Shown here: positions 7,473 to 17,065 of the stretch, one piece after another
How positions within the stretch are numbered: the stretch's first letter is position 1
Layout of the letters: each line of letters starts with the position of its first letter
Source of the DNA: Cytobacillus solani
Lineage (GTDB): Bacteria; Bacillota; Bacilli; Bacillales; Cytobacillaceae
DNA: 64,000 nt
NCBI RefSeq assembly: GCF_001420595.1
Contig: NZ_LJIX01000006.1
Span: 2,961,058 to 3,025,057, forward strand
Reading direction: 5' to 3'
Program-made: the position numbers and the translations under genes
Notes under the pieces: model-generated
Told to the model about the DNA's origin: nothing
The model's database searches: none
The model's input: the letters and a program-made list of their open reading frames with translations, nothing else

Positions 7473-8675
7473 TTATTGAGATAATTGCCCTCTTCCATTA
7501 AATGGTTTCCCTTTTTGAACAGCAGACCCCATTTTTTCCTGATAATACATCCAAACAACGATAATTAAACTAGCAAGTGCTACTTGAGACAACGCCATAA
7601 ACCCTATTGCATAATGGCCAGTCAAATTAAATAAGAATGAGAGCATGAGCGGTGGAAAGAATCCTCCTAAGCCTCCCATTGCTGAAACAATCCCATTAAC
7701 AATTCCGCCTTGCTTTGAGAAATACATCGGTACCAGCTTGAAAATAGTTCCATTGCCAATACCCGCACAGAAGGCAATTGTTAAACAGCCGATAGAATAA
7801 AATGTCAATGTTGGATTAAATGCTAATAAGATACCTGATAAGGTTAGACCTGCAAAAACGATCATTAAAATCTTAAATGAATTAAATTTATCACCAAGCC
7901 ATCCGCCTAATGGACGGACAAACGTTGCGATTGCAATAAATCCTGCTGTTCTTAAACCTGCATCAACTTTATCCAGCTCAAAATTTGCTACGAGGAAGTT
8001 TGGCAGATAAATTGTAAATGCAACAAATGCACCAAATGTTAAGAAATAGAACAAACTTAAACACCATAGCTTTTCATTTTTGTAAACACTTTTGATTTGA
8101 TCCTTTAATGGAGTGACTACTTTTGGTTCATTTTTATCACCTAAGAAAAAGTTCACTACCGCCACAACTAATACAATGATTAAGAATAGCTGAACAGTTG
8201 TCTGCCATCCAAATTGAGTGGCAATGACCGGTGCTGAGAATGTAGTAATCGCAGTTCCGACATTCCCTACACCATAGATACCGTTAACAAATCCATGCTT
8301 CTCCTTTGGATAGTATTTAGGTAAAGAAGTAACTCCCACTGAAAATACTGCTCCACTAATCCCTAAGAATAGTCCTCCGATGAGTAAGTCAGTGAATGAA
8401 CTAGATATACTGATGTAGTAAATTGGAAAAAGCAACAGAATAAAGCTAATAGAAAATAATTTTCTTGCCCCAAAACGATTCGTCCAATATCCTATCGGTA
8501 TCCTTAATATTGATCCTAGGACTACTGGAATCGCTGTTACTAGTGCTAATTGATTGGCTGATAATTGGATTTCTTCTTTAATAAAAGGCATTAATGCTGA
8601 TAAAATGACCCATACCATAAATCCAGCAACTAAACTAAGTGTTTGAAGAGGTAATTGTATCGCTTTCGATTTCAT
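7473..8675 (-). CDS. narK: NarK nitrate/nitrite transporter
   Basis: This 400-residue MFS protein has about 12 membrane helices. It shows family marks such as RIPIGYWTNRFGARK near the helix 2-3 loop, GNVGTAITTFSAPVI and GGWLGDKFNSFKI, as in Bacillus NarK, the respiratory nitrate importer/nitrite exporter. The start is set at 8675 by AAAGGGGAA; the frame continues further up without a site. It is divergent from fnr and has a perfect Fnr box about 60 bp upstream. The stop is followed by a TTA-repeat that gives six in-frame TAA codons and a TAG in a row. The gene looks intact although the nitrate reductase genes nearby are broken. Confidence 0.92.
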   Translation of the reverse strand: MKSKAIQLPLQTLSLVAGFMVWVILSALMPFIKEEIQLSANQLALVTAIPVVLGSILRIPIGYWTNRFGARKLFSISFILLLFPIYYISISSSFTDLLIGGLFLGISGAVFSVGVTSLPKYYPKEKHGFVNGIYGVGNVGTAITTFSAPVIATQFGWQTTVQLFLIIVLVVAVVNFFLGDKNEPKVVTPLKDQIKSVYKNEKLWCLSLFYFLTFGAFVAFTIYLPNFLVANFELDKVDAGLRTAGFIAIATFVRPLGGWLGDKFNSFKILMIVFAGLTLSGILLAFNPTLTFYSIGCLTIAFCAGIGNGTIFKLVPMYFSKQGGIVNGIVSAMGGLGGFFPPLMLSFLFNLTGHYAIGFMALSQVALASLIIVVWMYYQEKMGSAVQKGKPFNGRGQLSQ

Positions 8676-8733
8676 TTTAAAATTCCCCTTTCGGTTATTT
8701 GAGTACATCGTAAAAAATTTGGATGTGATAAGA

Positions 8734-8749
8734 TGTGAAGATCTTCACA
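8734..8749. promoter_or_regulatory. Fnr box in the narK-fnr divergent region
   Basis: TGTGAAGATCTTCACA is a fully symmetric match to the Bacillus Fnr/CRP consensus TGTGA-N6-TCACA. On the narK side a TACGAT -10-like element at 8707-8712 lies at the distance expected for class II activation (site centred near -41). Confidence 0.85.
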
Positions 8750-8859
8750 TTTCAAATGAAGTTCATAAATAATTCACAGTTTAAAACAGACAGTTTTCCA
8801 CCCCTTAGTGTTAGAATATAGTTAACAACATGGATGTTAAAATAAAGGGTGATAAGCAT

Positions 8860-9558
8860 ATGGTGCAATCAATGAAACCAACACATTCAATTGAGATAAA
8901 AGAATTGCTTCAGCTAGCAGATCGGACAATAAAAACGACTAAAGGACAATATTTATTTCAAGAAGGAGAACATGCAGAGGAACTTTACCTAATCATTTCC
9001 GGTAAAGTCCAAATAAGTAAAATTTCTAAGGATGGCCGAGAGCTTGCCTTACGAATTTGTGGAGATAATGATATTTGTGGGGAATTAACTTTATTTACAC
9101 ATGCACCAAGATATTTGCTAAGTGCCCTAATACTAGAAGATGGCGAAATAGCAGCGATCAAGAAAGAAGTCATTGAAAGGGAAATCTTCCAAAATAGTGC
9201 ACTAGCATTCGAATTTATGAAATGGATGAGTGATCATTTTCGTAAAACGCAAACAAAATTTCGTGACCTTGTTTTAAACGGGAAAAAAGGAGCATTATTC
9301 TCTACTCTTATTCGTATGACGAATAGCTATGGGATAAAAAAAAGTGATGGCATTCTAATTGATCTTCCTTTAACAAACCAAGAGCTAGGGAATTTTTGTG
9401 GAACATCAAGAGAAAGCACGAACCGAATGCTTAATGAATTAAAGCGAGAAGGAATTATCTCCATTAAGAAAGGGAAAATTACAGTCCATAATCTCAAATT
9501 CCTTAAAGAAGAAATTGGCTGTGAAAATTGCCCTGCTACTTATTGCAGTATTGAATAA
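8860..9558 (+). CDS. fnr: Fnr anaerobic transcription regulator
   Basis: The protein has 232 residues: a cyclic-nucleotide-binding-like fold at about 20-110, a long dimer helix, and a CRP-type HTH around 171-192 (LTNQELGNFCGTSRESTNRM). The Bacillus-type C-terminal iron-sulphur ligands C221, C224 and C229 are present, with D136 in the position of the fourth ligand known from B. subtilis Fnr. The start at 8860 is chosen for the AAGGGTGAT site; an upstream ATG at 8830 lacks one. Fnr activates narK, narGHJI and fermentation genes when oxygen is absent. It is complete and followed by its own terminator. Confidence 0.92.
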   Translation: MVQSMKPTHSIEIKELLQLADRTIKTTKGQYLFQEGEHAEELYLIISGKVQISKISKDGRELALRICGDNDICGELTLFTHAPRYLLSALILEDGEIAAIKKEVIEREIFQNSALAFEFMKWMSDHFRKTQTKFRDLVLNGKKGALFSTLIRMTNSYGIKKSDGILIDLPLTNQELGNFCGTSRESTNRMLNELKREGIISIKKGKITVHNLKFLKEEIGCENCPATYCSIE

Positions 9559-9570
9559 GAATCATAATAA

Positions 9571-9604
9571 AAAAGACTGACATAAAATTGTCAGTCTTTT
9601 TTTA
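9571..9604 (+). terminator. Intrinsic terminator of fnr
   Basis: A 12-bp perfect stem (AAAAGACTGACA with TGTCAGTCTTTT) ends in eight T. Confidence 0.9.
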
Positions 9605-9640
9605 TGTCAGCCTTTCTATTTCACACAAATTTCTTTTTCT

Positions 9641-10708
9641 AAGCAAATCACAGGTCCAAACTGGGAGGATGACCTTGCTGGTGGTCATATCACTGGGTTA
9701 CAGGATCCGAAAGTTGTCGCAATGGAAAATCAAATTCGCACTGAATTTGAAGAGGTATTCATGATGTACTTGCCAAGAATATGTGAGCACTGCATCAACC
9801 CATCCTGCGTGAGTGCATGCCCGTCAGGTGCTATGTATAAACGGGATGAGGACGGGATTGTTCTTGTTGACCAAAATGCTTGCCGTGCATGGAGACACTG
9901 TGTGACTTCTTGTCCTTATAAAAAGGTGTATTTCAACTGGCAAACAAATAAAGCAGAAAAATGCACCTTATGTTTCCCAAGAATTGAGGCTGGACTGCCA
10001 ACAATCTGCTCTGAAACTTGTGTTGGCCGTATTCGCTACCTCGGAGTTATGCTTTATGATGCAGATAAGGTCGAAGAAGCCGCTTTATCTGATGAAAAAG
10101 ATCTTTATCATGCACAATTAGACATCTTTTTAGACCCTAATGATCCTGATGTCGTGGAAGCTGCTAAGAATGAAGGCATCCCATTGGAATTCATTGAAGC
10201 AGCACAAAAATCACCTCTCTATAAAATGATTATAGATTGGAAAATTGCGCTGCCGCTTCACCCTGAATATCGGACGATGCCAATGGTATGGTATATTCCG
10301 CCACTAAGCCCAATTATGAATATGTTTGAAGGAGTTGGCAGTTCATCAAATGCAGAGGACATTTTCCCTGCAATTGATGAAATGCGGATTCCAATCCAAT
10401 ACTTAGCCAATTTACTTACGGCAGGTGATGAATCACATATTCGGAAGGTCTTGAAGAAAATGGCTGTCATGAGAACTTATATGAGAAGTGTACAAACAAA
10501 AAAGCTGCCTAACACTTCCCTAATTGAACAGCTAGGATTAACAGAACAAGACATTAAAGATATGTACCGTCTGCTAGCCATTGCTAAATATGAAGATCGT
10601 TTTGTAATCCCAGCTTCCCATCGTGAAGAGGTGGCAGATCTATATGATGAACAAGGAAGCTGCGGCCTTGCATTTGCTGGTGGACCAGGAGCTTGTGGAA
10701 CGCTCTAG
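9641..10708 (+). pseudogene. narH: narH remnant: nitrate reductase beta subunit lacking its 5' part
   Basis: The open frame runs in from about 9641 (ITGPNWEDDLAGG) with no ribosome binding site. It corresponds to NarH from roughly residue 160 onward. Cys groups II-IV are present, counted from the in-frame ATG at 9722: C21-C24-C29-C33, C54-C60-C64 and C81-C84-C96-C100. The N-terminal group I cluster is missing, as is all of narG, which normally precedes narH in narGHJI. The join lies just after the fnr terminator, so a single deletion of more than 4 kb removed narG, its promoter and the start of narH. The remaining codons look unmutated, which suggests recent loss. Confidence 0.88.
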
Positions 10709-10791
10709 GAATTCTGATGAAGGTATTTCATCTCCCTCCCTTTTTTAGCAGGTCTGACGATTATATTTAATAGGAAGCAGGTGGCAAACAA

Positions 10792-11367
10792 ATGATTTTT
10801 CATGAAATTCAACAAACTTTTCAAGTTTGTTCCTATTTATTAAGCTATCCGAATAAAGAATTTCTTGATTCTATTGATGACCTAAACGAGGATATTGATT
10901 CCCCCACTTTTCCTTTTATTAAAGAGGAGTTATTAAAGTTTATTCAAAAATGCAAACAGATGTCGCCGTCTGAACTGATTTCTGTGTATATAAATACGTT
11001 TGATTTTGGCAAGAAAACCAATCTATATGTCACGTATATGTCAAATGGAGAACAACGTGAACGAGGAATGGATCTCCTTTTTTTAAAAAATTATTACAAA
11101 ATACATGGGTTTGATATAACTGATCAAGAACTTCCAGACTATCTGCCGATTATGCTTGAATTTGCAAGCCATGTAGACCAAGAAACAATAATGCCTGTTT
11201 TCTCCAGATACTTTGCAAGCATAAAGGAAATTTCTGAAAATATTAACCCAGAAGATAATCATTATGGGCACATAATGAAAGCCATTATATTAGCTCTTGA
11301 GGCGATTGGAATTACCAAAACTGCAAGAAGGAGTGCAGCACTATGCTCGACCAGTTTCTCTGGATAG
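10792..11367 (+). CDS. narJ: NarJ nitrate reductase assembly chaperone
   Basis: The 191-residue protein carries the NarJ/TorD-like motif YINTFDFGKKTNLYVTYMSN and GEQRERGMDLLFLKNYY, as in Bacillus NarJ. NarJ binds apo-NarG and guides cofactor insertion. An AGGTGG site precedes the ATG. The frame looks complete and its end overlaps the narI start at 11343. The last 15 residues (ARRSAALCSTSFSG) do not look like any NarJ tail I recall, so a late frameshift is possible. With narG gone it has no obvious client here. Confidence 0.8.
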   Translation: MIFHEIQQTFQVCSYLLSYPNKEFLDSIDDLNEDIDSPTFPFIKEELLKFIQKCKQMSPSELISVYINTFDFGKKTNLYVTYMSNGEQRERGMDLLFLKNYYKIHGFDITDQELPDYLPIMLEFASHVDQETIMPVFSRYFASIKEISENINPEDNHYGHIMKAIILALEAIGITKTARRSAALCSTSFSG

Positions 11368-12013
11368 TCCTCCCCTATATTGTTCTGACTATATTTATCG
11401 GCGGACATATCTATCGCTATCAAAACGACCAATTTGGATGGACATCCAAATCAAGCGAATTGTTGGAAAAGAGACTCCTTCGATTTGGCAGCAATCTATT
11501 TCATTGGGGAATCATCCTTGTTTTCGGCGGGCATGTAATGGGGCTGTTAATTCCTATTGGTGTGTATGAAACTATGGGGATTTCTATGCATCAGTACCAT
11601 ACGATTGCTCTTATAGGGGGAATCCCTGCTGGAATTGCTGCTACCTTTGGGATATTCATTCTCCTTTACCGCCGGATGACTGTACACAGACTTATTGCAA
11701 ATAGTACAAAAGGTGATTGGGTTTCTCTTTTTTGTTTACTTATTGTCATTTTATCAGGCATGTCTGCCACTTTTTCAAATATTAATTCCCACGGATTTGA
11801 TTATCGGACAACAATTGGACCATCTTCCGTGCTGATTCAAGCCTATTAATAGATGTTCCCGTTTGGTTCAAAATTCATTTGCTCGCAGTATTTGGTTTAA
11901 TTGCCGCATGGCCATTCACACGTCTTGTACATGTATTTAGTGTGCCGGTTCGATATTTAACTCGAAGCTATGTTATTTATCGTAAACGCAGACCGAGACA
12001 TGAACATATGTAG
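11343..12013 (+). pseudogene. narI: narI with an internal frameshifting deletion
   Basis: The first frame gives 168 residues of a clear NarI: membrane helices with HIYRYQNDQFGWTSK and FGGHVMGLLIPIGV, and the haem-b ligand context, up to GFDYRTTIGP. It then shifts out of frame. The correct continuation, IFRADSSLLIDVPVWFKIHL through WPFTRLVHVFSVPVRYLTRS, is found in another frame from about 11831 and ends at a TAG at 12013. Comparison with B. subtilis NarI suggests loss of about 19 bases (roughly WFREIV) at 11829-11832. The truncated product would lack its last helix and the distal haem ligands. Confidence 0.88.
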
Positions 12014-12044
12014 AAAAATATTCATGTTGGCCAATAGAAAACCA

Positions 12045-12080
12045 ATGAATAAACAGGTTAATTAAAACCTGTTTATTCAT
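12045..12080. terminator. Terminator of the nar operon remnant
   Basis: A perfect 15-bp stem (ATGAATAAACAGGTT with AACCTGTTTATTCAT) with a 6-base loop follows the narI remnant. Confidence 0.8.
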
Positions 12081-12130
12081 TTCAATTAGCCTACAATTCT
12101 CACCGAGTTCTTTCCACAGCTCCCATACGT

Positions 12131-12439
12131 TTATTGCCCTCTCATCGTACCGCCTGTCCCAGGATTTTGATGGTTTCTGCCATCATTATATAACCGGTCA
12201 TTTTGCTGTACATCATTTAACAATCCACGGTTGTTATCCCTATTATTTGTATTATCTCTAGCCGGATTCATATTTGAGTCTGCAGGATCCAATCGATCAT
12301 TATTATTCTGTTCATATCGAACAGGTCGATAGTTTACATCCTCTGTATCGTTCATTCTGTTGTTATTTACACCACAAGCAGATAATACACCTAATGAAAA
12401 TACAGCAGTTACAACTGTAGCTAGTAATTTTTTCTTCAT
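12131..12439 (-). CDS. Asn-rich lipoprotein, unknown function
   Basis: The start at 12439 follows AGGAGGG. The 102-residue product begins MKKKLLATVVTAVFSLGVLS with the lipobox Cys at residue 22, so it should be a membrane-anchored lipoprotein. The rest is unusually rich in Asn, Asp and Arg, low in complexity and probably unfolded or repetitive in structure. Similar short Asn-rich lipoproteins occur in spore formers, some on spores, but I do not recognise this one. It is monocistronic. Confidence 0.6.
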   Translation of the reverse strand: MKKKLLATVVTAVFSLGVLSACGVNNNRMNDTEDVNYRPVRYEQNNNDRLDPADSNMNPARDNTNNRDNNRGLLNDVQQNDRLYNDGRNHQNPGTGGTMRGQ

Positions 12440-12615
12440 AACAAGCGCCCTCCTAATCATATTTTTAACAAGGCAATATTAATTTGCGCTTTTTTCTTCA
12501 TCCTAAACTTGAAATATTTACTCCTTTTATCGTTTCAATTATTTGATATTTCTATCCCAAATTGTTATCCTAATACTGCAATTGAAGGGAAATAAGTTAT
12601 AAAGGAGACATTTTG

Positions 12616-13440
12616 ATGAATTTTGTAACCTTAAATAATGGATTAAAAATGCCGCAGCTTGGTTTCGGTGTATGGCAAGTGGAAAATGAACAAGCAGAGG
12701 TTGCCGTAGCCAAGGCAATTGAAGTGGGCTATACGTCTATTGATACTGCAATGATTTATCAGAATGAAAGTGGGGTCGGAAAAGCCATTCAAGCTTCCTC
12801 TGTTCCACGTGAAGAGCTTTTTATTACTACAAAAGTTTGGAATAGTGATCAAGGGTATGAAAATACATTACGTGCATTTGATGAAAGCTTAGAAAAGCTT
12901 GGCCTTGATTATGTTGACCTATACTTGATTCATTGGCCAACGCCAGAGTTCGATCAATATGTTGATACATATAAGGCTTTAGAAAAACTTTATCATGCTG
13001 GACGTGTGAAAGCGATTGGGGTGTGTAACTTTGACATCGAACATCTAGAGCGTATTTTAAAAGAATGTGATGTCAAGCCAGTCCTTAACCAAATTGAGTG
13101 TCATCCGTACCTTGATCAAAAAGAGCTGAAAGACTTTTGTGCGAAGCATGAAATTTTTGTCGAAGCATGGAGTCCATTACAACAAGGCGGCGAAGTGCTA
13201 AACGAAGAAATCATTCAAAAAATTGCAAAAGACCATGGGAAATCACCAGCACAAATCGTCTTGCGCTGGCACTTACAAAATAACACCATTGTCATTCCAA
13301 AATCTGTAACACCAGCTAGAATTGAGGAAAACTTCAATGTATTTGATTTTGAACTTTCTGCAAACGAAATGGAAGAAATCAATAAGCTAAATCGCAAAGA
13401 ACGCAAAGGACCAAAACCAAGCGAAATGAATATGAGATAA
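12616..13440 (+). CDS. Aldo/keto reductase (YtbE/YvgN-like)
   Basis: The 274-residue protein has the AKR catalytic tetrad: D43, Y48, K73 and H106 (in DTAMIYQNE, TTKVW and LIHWP). It also has the NADPH-binding end PKSVTPARIEENFNVFDFEL. Bacillus members reduce methylglyoxal and other aldehydes or ketones in the cytosol using NADPH. AAAGGAG precedes an ATG at 12616; an adjacent TTG at 12613 is less likely. It is a single gene with a strong terminator. The exact substrate is unknown. Confidence 0.88.
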   Translation: MNFVTLNNGLKMPQLGFGVWQVENEQAEVAVAKAIEVGYTSIDTAMIYQNESGVGKAIQASSVPREELFITTKVWNSDQGYENTLRAFDESLEKLGLDYVDLYLIHWPTPEFDQYVDTYKALEKLYHAGRVKAIGVCNFDIEHLERILKECDVKPVLNQIECHPYLDQKELKDFCAKHEIFVEAWSPLQQGGEVLNEEIIQKIAKDHGKSPAQIVLRWHLQNNTIVIPKSVTPARIEENFNVFDFELSANEMEEINKLNRKERKGPKPSEMNMR

Positions 13441-13467
13441 AAAATAAAATAAATGCTAAACACAATG

Positions 13468-13498
13468 AAAAAAGACCTTCAACGTAAGGTCTTTTTTT
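13468..13498 (+). terminator. Intrinsic terminator of the aldo/keto reductase gene
   Basis: AAAAAAGACCTT pairs perfectly with AAGGTCTTTTTT. Confidence 0.85.
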
Positions 13499-13592
13499 CA
13501 TGAATATTTGTTGGACTAGTTGTCATATCGTCCGAATTGACACATAAAATGTACAAGTTATAGAACTCTATTCTGAGTGGAGTGGTGGATGT

Positions 13593-14228
13593 TTGAATAG
13601 CAGTATCTTACTTAGCTATATTTTATTAGGATTTACCCTAGCAGCTCCGATTGGTCCGGTAAATTCTGCACGTTTAGATAAAGGGATAAAAAACGGATTT
13701 TGGCATGCATGGATGGTTGGTGCTGGTTCAATGATCGCGGATGGCATCTTCATGATGATCGTTTATTTAGGAATGGTTCATTTTCTTGAGATTCCTATCG
13801 TCCAAATCTTTCTCTGGTTATTCGGCGGATTTATCCTTTTCTATTCTGGCATTGAAAGTATCATCGGAGCAGGCTCAATTACTCTAGCTGATAGCAGAGG
13901 AAAAGAATCAATTATGAAATGTTTTTTTACAGGATTTATTATGTCAATTACAAGCCCTATGTCGATTCTCTTTTGGCTAGGCATTTATGGTTCAGTCTTG
14001 GCAAAAACGGCGCAAACGAATGGAACCGCATCGCTATTAATTTACAGCAGTATGATATTTCTCGGTTTAACACTTTGGGATATTCTTGTTGCTGGGCTGA
14101 CTACTGGTTTTAGAAGATTTCTAAATAGCAGAAGCCTTAAAATGATTTCAATTATTTCTGGTTTTTCCTTAATTGGTTTTGGACTTTATTTTGGCTATCA
14201 AGGAATAGTGAGTTTACTTACAGGCTAA
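13593..14228 (+). CDS. LysE/RhtB-family amino-acid exporter, copy 1
   Basis: The 211-residue, six-helix protein has the LysE signature LAAPIGPVNSARLDKGIKNG and a SPMSILFWLGIYGSVLAKT motif. LysE proteins export amino acids or related compounds. The start is a TTG at 13593, chosen because GGAGTGG lies 7 bases upstream and no in-frame ATG is better placed. It is strikingly similar to the gene at 32187-32816 (same length class, many identical blocks), so the two are paralogues. Its neighbour on the other strand is an ammonium transporter gene, but they are not co-transcribed. Confidence 0.85.
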   Translation: MNSSILLSYILLGFTLAAPIGPVNSARLDKGIKNGFWHAWMVGAGSMIADGIFMMIVYLGMVHFLEIPIVQIFLWLFGGFILFYSGIESIIGAGSITLADSRGKESIMKCFFTGFIMSITSPMSILFWLGIYGSVLAKTAQTNGTASLLIYSSMIFLGLTLWDILVAGLTTGFRRFLNSRSLKMISIISGFSLIGFGLYFGYQGIVSLLTG

Positions 14229-14242
14229 TCCAATATAACTTT

Positions 14243-15544
14243 TTAAGACTGAGTATTCAATGTTGGTTGCACAATTAAATCATTCGAGTTTTTTTGTTCC
14301 TTTTTTGTAAATTCTTCAGGGTATCCGTAACTGCCATGTTCACTTAAATCTAAGCCCATTAATTCTTCTTCTTTTGTCACTCGGATACCATTCATTACTT
14401 TTTTCATTACAAATAATGCAGTGAATGAGACAGTAAAAGCAAAAACCGCTGATACAGTCACACCCATTAGTTGGACCCATAGCTGTGAAAGCCCGCCACC
14501 ATAAAACAAGCCTGGTTTGCCAACTGATGCTAATTCAGGTGTAGCAAACAATCCTGTAGATAAAGTTCCCCATATACCTGCTATGCCATGGACGGAAAGT
14601 GCAAAAATCGGATCATCAATCTTTAGTTTTTCAACAAGCCTGGCTCCGTAAAAAACTAATAATCCGGCAATGATCCCAATAACAACCGCTGCCCATGTTT
14701 CAACAAATGCACATGAGGCTGTAATGGCAACGAGTCCTGCCAATGCCCCATTCAACATTGTCGGAACATCCGATTTTCCCATCATTGCCCATGAAATAAG
14801 CAAAGCACTGATAGCACCTGCAGCTGCAGCCAAATTTGTATTTAATGCAATAAATCCAAAGAATCCTCCTTCAACTCCTAAAGTACTTCCTGCATTAAAG
14901 CCAAACCAGCCAATCCACAAAATCAGTACGCCTAAAGCAGTGAATACCTGGTTGTGACCATGAAGATTATTTGCAGAGCCATCCTTATTGTATTTTCCAA
15001 TACGCGGCTTTAATAGAATGGTTGCTGCAAGAGCAGCCATCGCCCCTGTTAAATGAACAACTGTCGAACCAGCAAAATCTTGTTTCCCATGCTCTGCCAG
15101 CCAGCCTCCTCCCCATATCCAATGTGCAACAATCGGATAAATGATGCTTGAAAAAATAAGGGCGAAAATAAGATATACCGATAACTTCGCCCGCTCTGCA
15201 AAGCCGCCAAATGCAATGGTTAAGGCAATTCCTGCAAACGCAAGCTGAAAAACGAAGAATGCAGCCTTAGAATAACTAGCTTCTCCCGTTTCTTGTCCTG
15301 AATAGAAAAAGTCAGACATACCTACAAAAAAGTTTCCATTGCTGCCAAAAATAAAACCGTAGCCAACTGCCCAAAAAATAATAGAGGCAATACCAAAAGA
15401 AAATATGGTCTTACCTGCAATATGACCAGCATTTTTCATTCTTGTGGAGCCTGCTTCTAATAAAATAAACCCACCTTGCATGAAAATGACCAAAATTGCA
15501 CCTAACATAATCCATAAACTGTTTACTAAAAATAATTCAGCCAT
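14243..15544 (-). CDS. amt: Ammonium transporter (Amt/NrgA family)
   Basis: The 433-residue protein has about 11 membrane helices and clear Amt marks: GGFILLEAGSTRMKNAGHIA near the start, ALAATILLKPRIGKY, and GFNAGSTLG with the pore region. It imports ammonium as NH3/H+. The start is placed at 15544, where GGGGGA lies 6 bases upstream, rather than the ATG two codons earlier. There is no PII (glnK/nrgB) gene next to it, unlike B. subtilis nrgAB. It lies 26 bp after gltD on the same strand, so it may be co-transcribed with gltBD. Confidence 0.9.
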   Translation of the reverse strand: MAELFLVNSLWIMLGAILVIFMQGGFILLEAGSTRMKNAGHIAGKTIFSFGIASIIFWAVGYGFIFGSNGNFFVGMSDFFYSGQETGEASYSKAAFFVFQLAFAGIALTIAFGGFAERAKLSVYLIFALIFSSIIYPIVAHWIWGGGWLAEHGKQDFAGSTVVHLTGAMAALAATILLKPRIGKYNKDGSANNLHGHNQVFTALGVLILWIGWFGFNAGSTLGVEGGFFGFIALNTNLAAAAGAISALLISWAMMGKSDVPTMLNGALAGLVAITASCAFVETWAAVVIGIIAGLLVFYGARLVEKLKIDDPIFALSVHGIAGIWGTLSTGLFATPELASVGKPGLFYGGGLSQLWVQLMGVTVSAVFAFTVSFTALFVMKKVMNGIRVTKEEELMGLDLSEHGSYGYPEEFTKKEQKNSNDLIVQPTLNTQS

Positions 15545-15570
15545 TCCCATTCCCCCATTTTTTTATATAA

Positions 15571-17049
15571 CTATTTTATCTTGCTCATCATGTAACTATC
15601 ACATGCTATAGCAGCCTCCCTCCCTTCTTGTATTGCCCAGACTACTAAACTTTGGCCTCTTCTTACATCTCCAGCCATAAATACCCCTTCTATATTTGTT
15701 GCATACTTTTCATTCGTTGCCTTTATTTTCTGATGTTTATCTTGTTTGAGCGCAAATGCTTTAAGCACTTCCTCTTCTGGGCCACTGAATCCAATGGCAA
15801 TTAATACAAGGTCAGCGGGCCATATTTTTTCACTCCCGGGGATTTCATGAATAAAAGTATTTCCATGCTGGTCCGTTCTTGTCTCAATTTGTACTGTGTG
15901 CAGTTCTTTTACACGCCCGCTGCCATCGCCAATAAATCTCTTCGTTAAAATTGAATATTCCCTTGGATCTTTACCCGTTTGTACACTTGCTTCTTCATAT
16001 GCATAATCCAATGAGAAGGTATTTGGAAATTCGGGCCACGGATTAGCATCTGTACGCCCCATTGGGAGCTGCGGATGCTTCCCGAACTGTACAATCCTTT
16101 TACATTTATGGCGTAAGGCAGTTGCGATACAGTCTGCCCCTGTATCACCCCCGCCAATGACGATGACATCCATTCCTTCTGCCGAAAGATAAGCTTGATC
16201 CGCAAAATGAGAATCTAGCAGACTTTTCGTATTTGCTGTTAAATAATCCATCGCAAAATGAATTCCCTTTAGCTCTCTTCCTTCTATAAATAAGTCTCTT
16301 GGTTTATGTGCTCCGGTACATAGTATAACTGCATCAAAACTCTCGCGTAATTCGTTTGCTTGAATGTCTTTTCCAATTTCCGTATTTGCAACAAACAGTA
16401 TGCCTTCAGCTTCTAATAAACACACTCTTCGCTCAACAATATCTTTTTCAAGCTTCATATTCGGGATGCCATACATGAGCAATCCGCCTATCCGATCTGA
16501 ACGTTCAAAAACAGTCACTGAATGCCCCATTTTGTTCAATTGATCTGCACATGCAAGCCCTGCTGGACCTGAACCGACTATTGCAACTGTCTTACTAGTG
16601 CGGATTGCTGGCGGGTTTGGAGTAATCCACCCTTCTGCGAAACCTTTATCAATAATTGCCCGTTCAATGCTTTTTATGGCAACGGCTGAATCATTGATAG
16701 CAACTGTACAGGATCCTTCACATGGAGCTGGGCATACACGACCTGTGAACTCGGGAAAATTATTTGTTTTGACTAGCCTCTCAAGTGCTTCCTTCCATCT
16801 TCCACGGTAAATAAGATCATTCCATTCTGGAATTAAATTATTTGTTGGGCACCCTATCATTGATCTTCCTAATTGAATCCCTGTATGACAAAACGGAGTA
16901 GCACAATCCATACATCGTGCACCTTGTATTTCCAAGTTTTCTTTCGAAAGAAGCAGCTGATATTCACTCCAGTCGTTCAAGCGGTCGCTTGGTTTTCTTT
17001 CTATCGGGACTTTCCTGTCATATTCAATAAAACCAGTATGCTTCCCCAT
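15571..17049 (-). CDS. gltD: Glutamate synthase small subunit (GltD)
   Basis: The 492-residue protein starts with the ferredoxin-like Cys-rich region ([12 protein letters not shown], then [11 protein letters not shown] and CPAPCEGSC) that carries the 4Fe-4S clusters. Next come the FAD-binding [13 protein letters not shown] and the NADPH-binding GGGDTGADC motifs. With GltB it converts glutamine and 2-oxoglutarate to two glutamates using NADPH. AAAGGAG precedes the start. The gene follows gltB by 16 bp, one operon. Confidence 0.95.
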   Translation of the reverse strand: MGKHTGFIEYDRKVPIERKPSDRLNDWSEYQLLLSKENLEIQGARCMDCATPFCHTGIQLGRSMIGCPTNNLIPEWNDLIYRGRWKEALERLVKTNNFPEFTGRVCPAPCEGSCTVAINDSAVAIKSIERAIIDKGFAEGWITPNPPAIRTSKTVAIVGSGPAGLACADQLNKMGHSVTVFERSDRIGGLLMYGIPNMKLEKDIVERRVCLLEAEGILFVANTEIGKDIQANELRESFDAVILCTGAHKPRDLFIEGRELKGIHFAMDYLTANTKSLLDSHFADQAYLSAEGMDVIVIGGGDTGADCIATALRHKCKRIVQFGKHPQLPMGRTDANPWPEFPNTFSLDYAYEEASVQTGKDPREYSILTKRFIGDGSGRVKELHTVQIETRTDQHGNTFIHEIPGSEKIWPADLVLIAIGFSGPEEEVLKAFALKQDKHQKIKATNEKYATNIEGVFMAGDVRRGQSLVVWAIQEGREAAIACDSYMMSKIK

Positions 17050-17065
17050 CGATGCACTCCTTTCT

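Noticed and set aside
8761-8780. GTTCATAAA near narK-fnr as an HssR site
   Set aside because: The second half-site at the required spacing does not match.
11297-11569. 90-codon frame overlapping the narJ-narI junction
   Set aside because: It is the shadow of narI in another frame; narI homology fixes the true frame.
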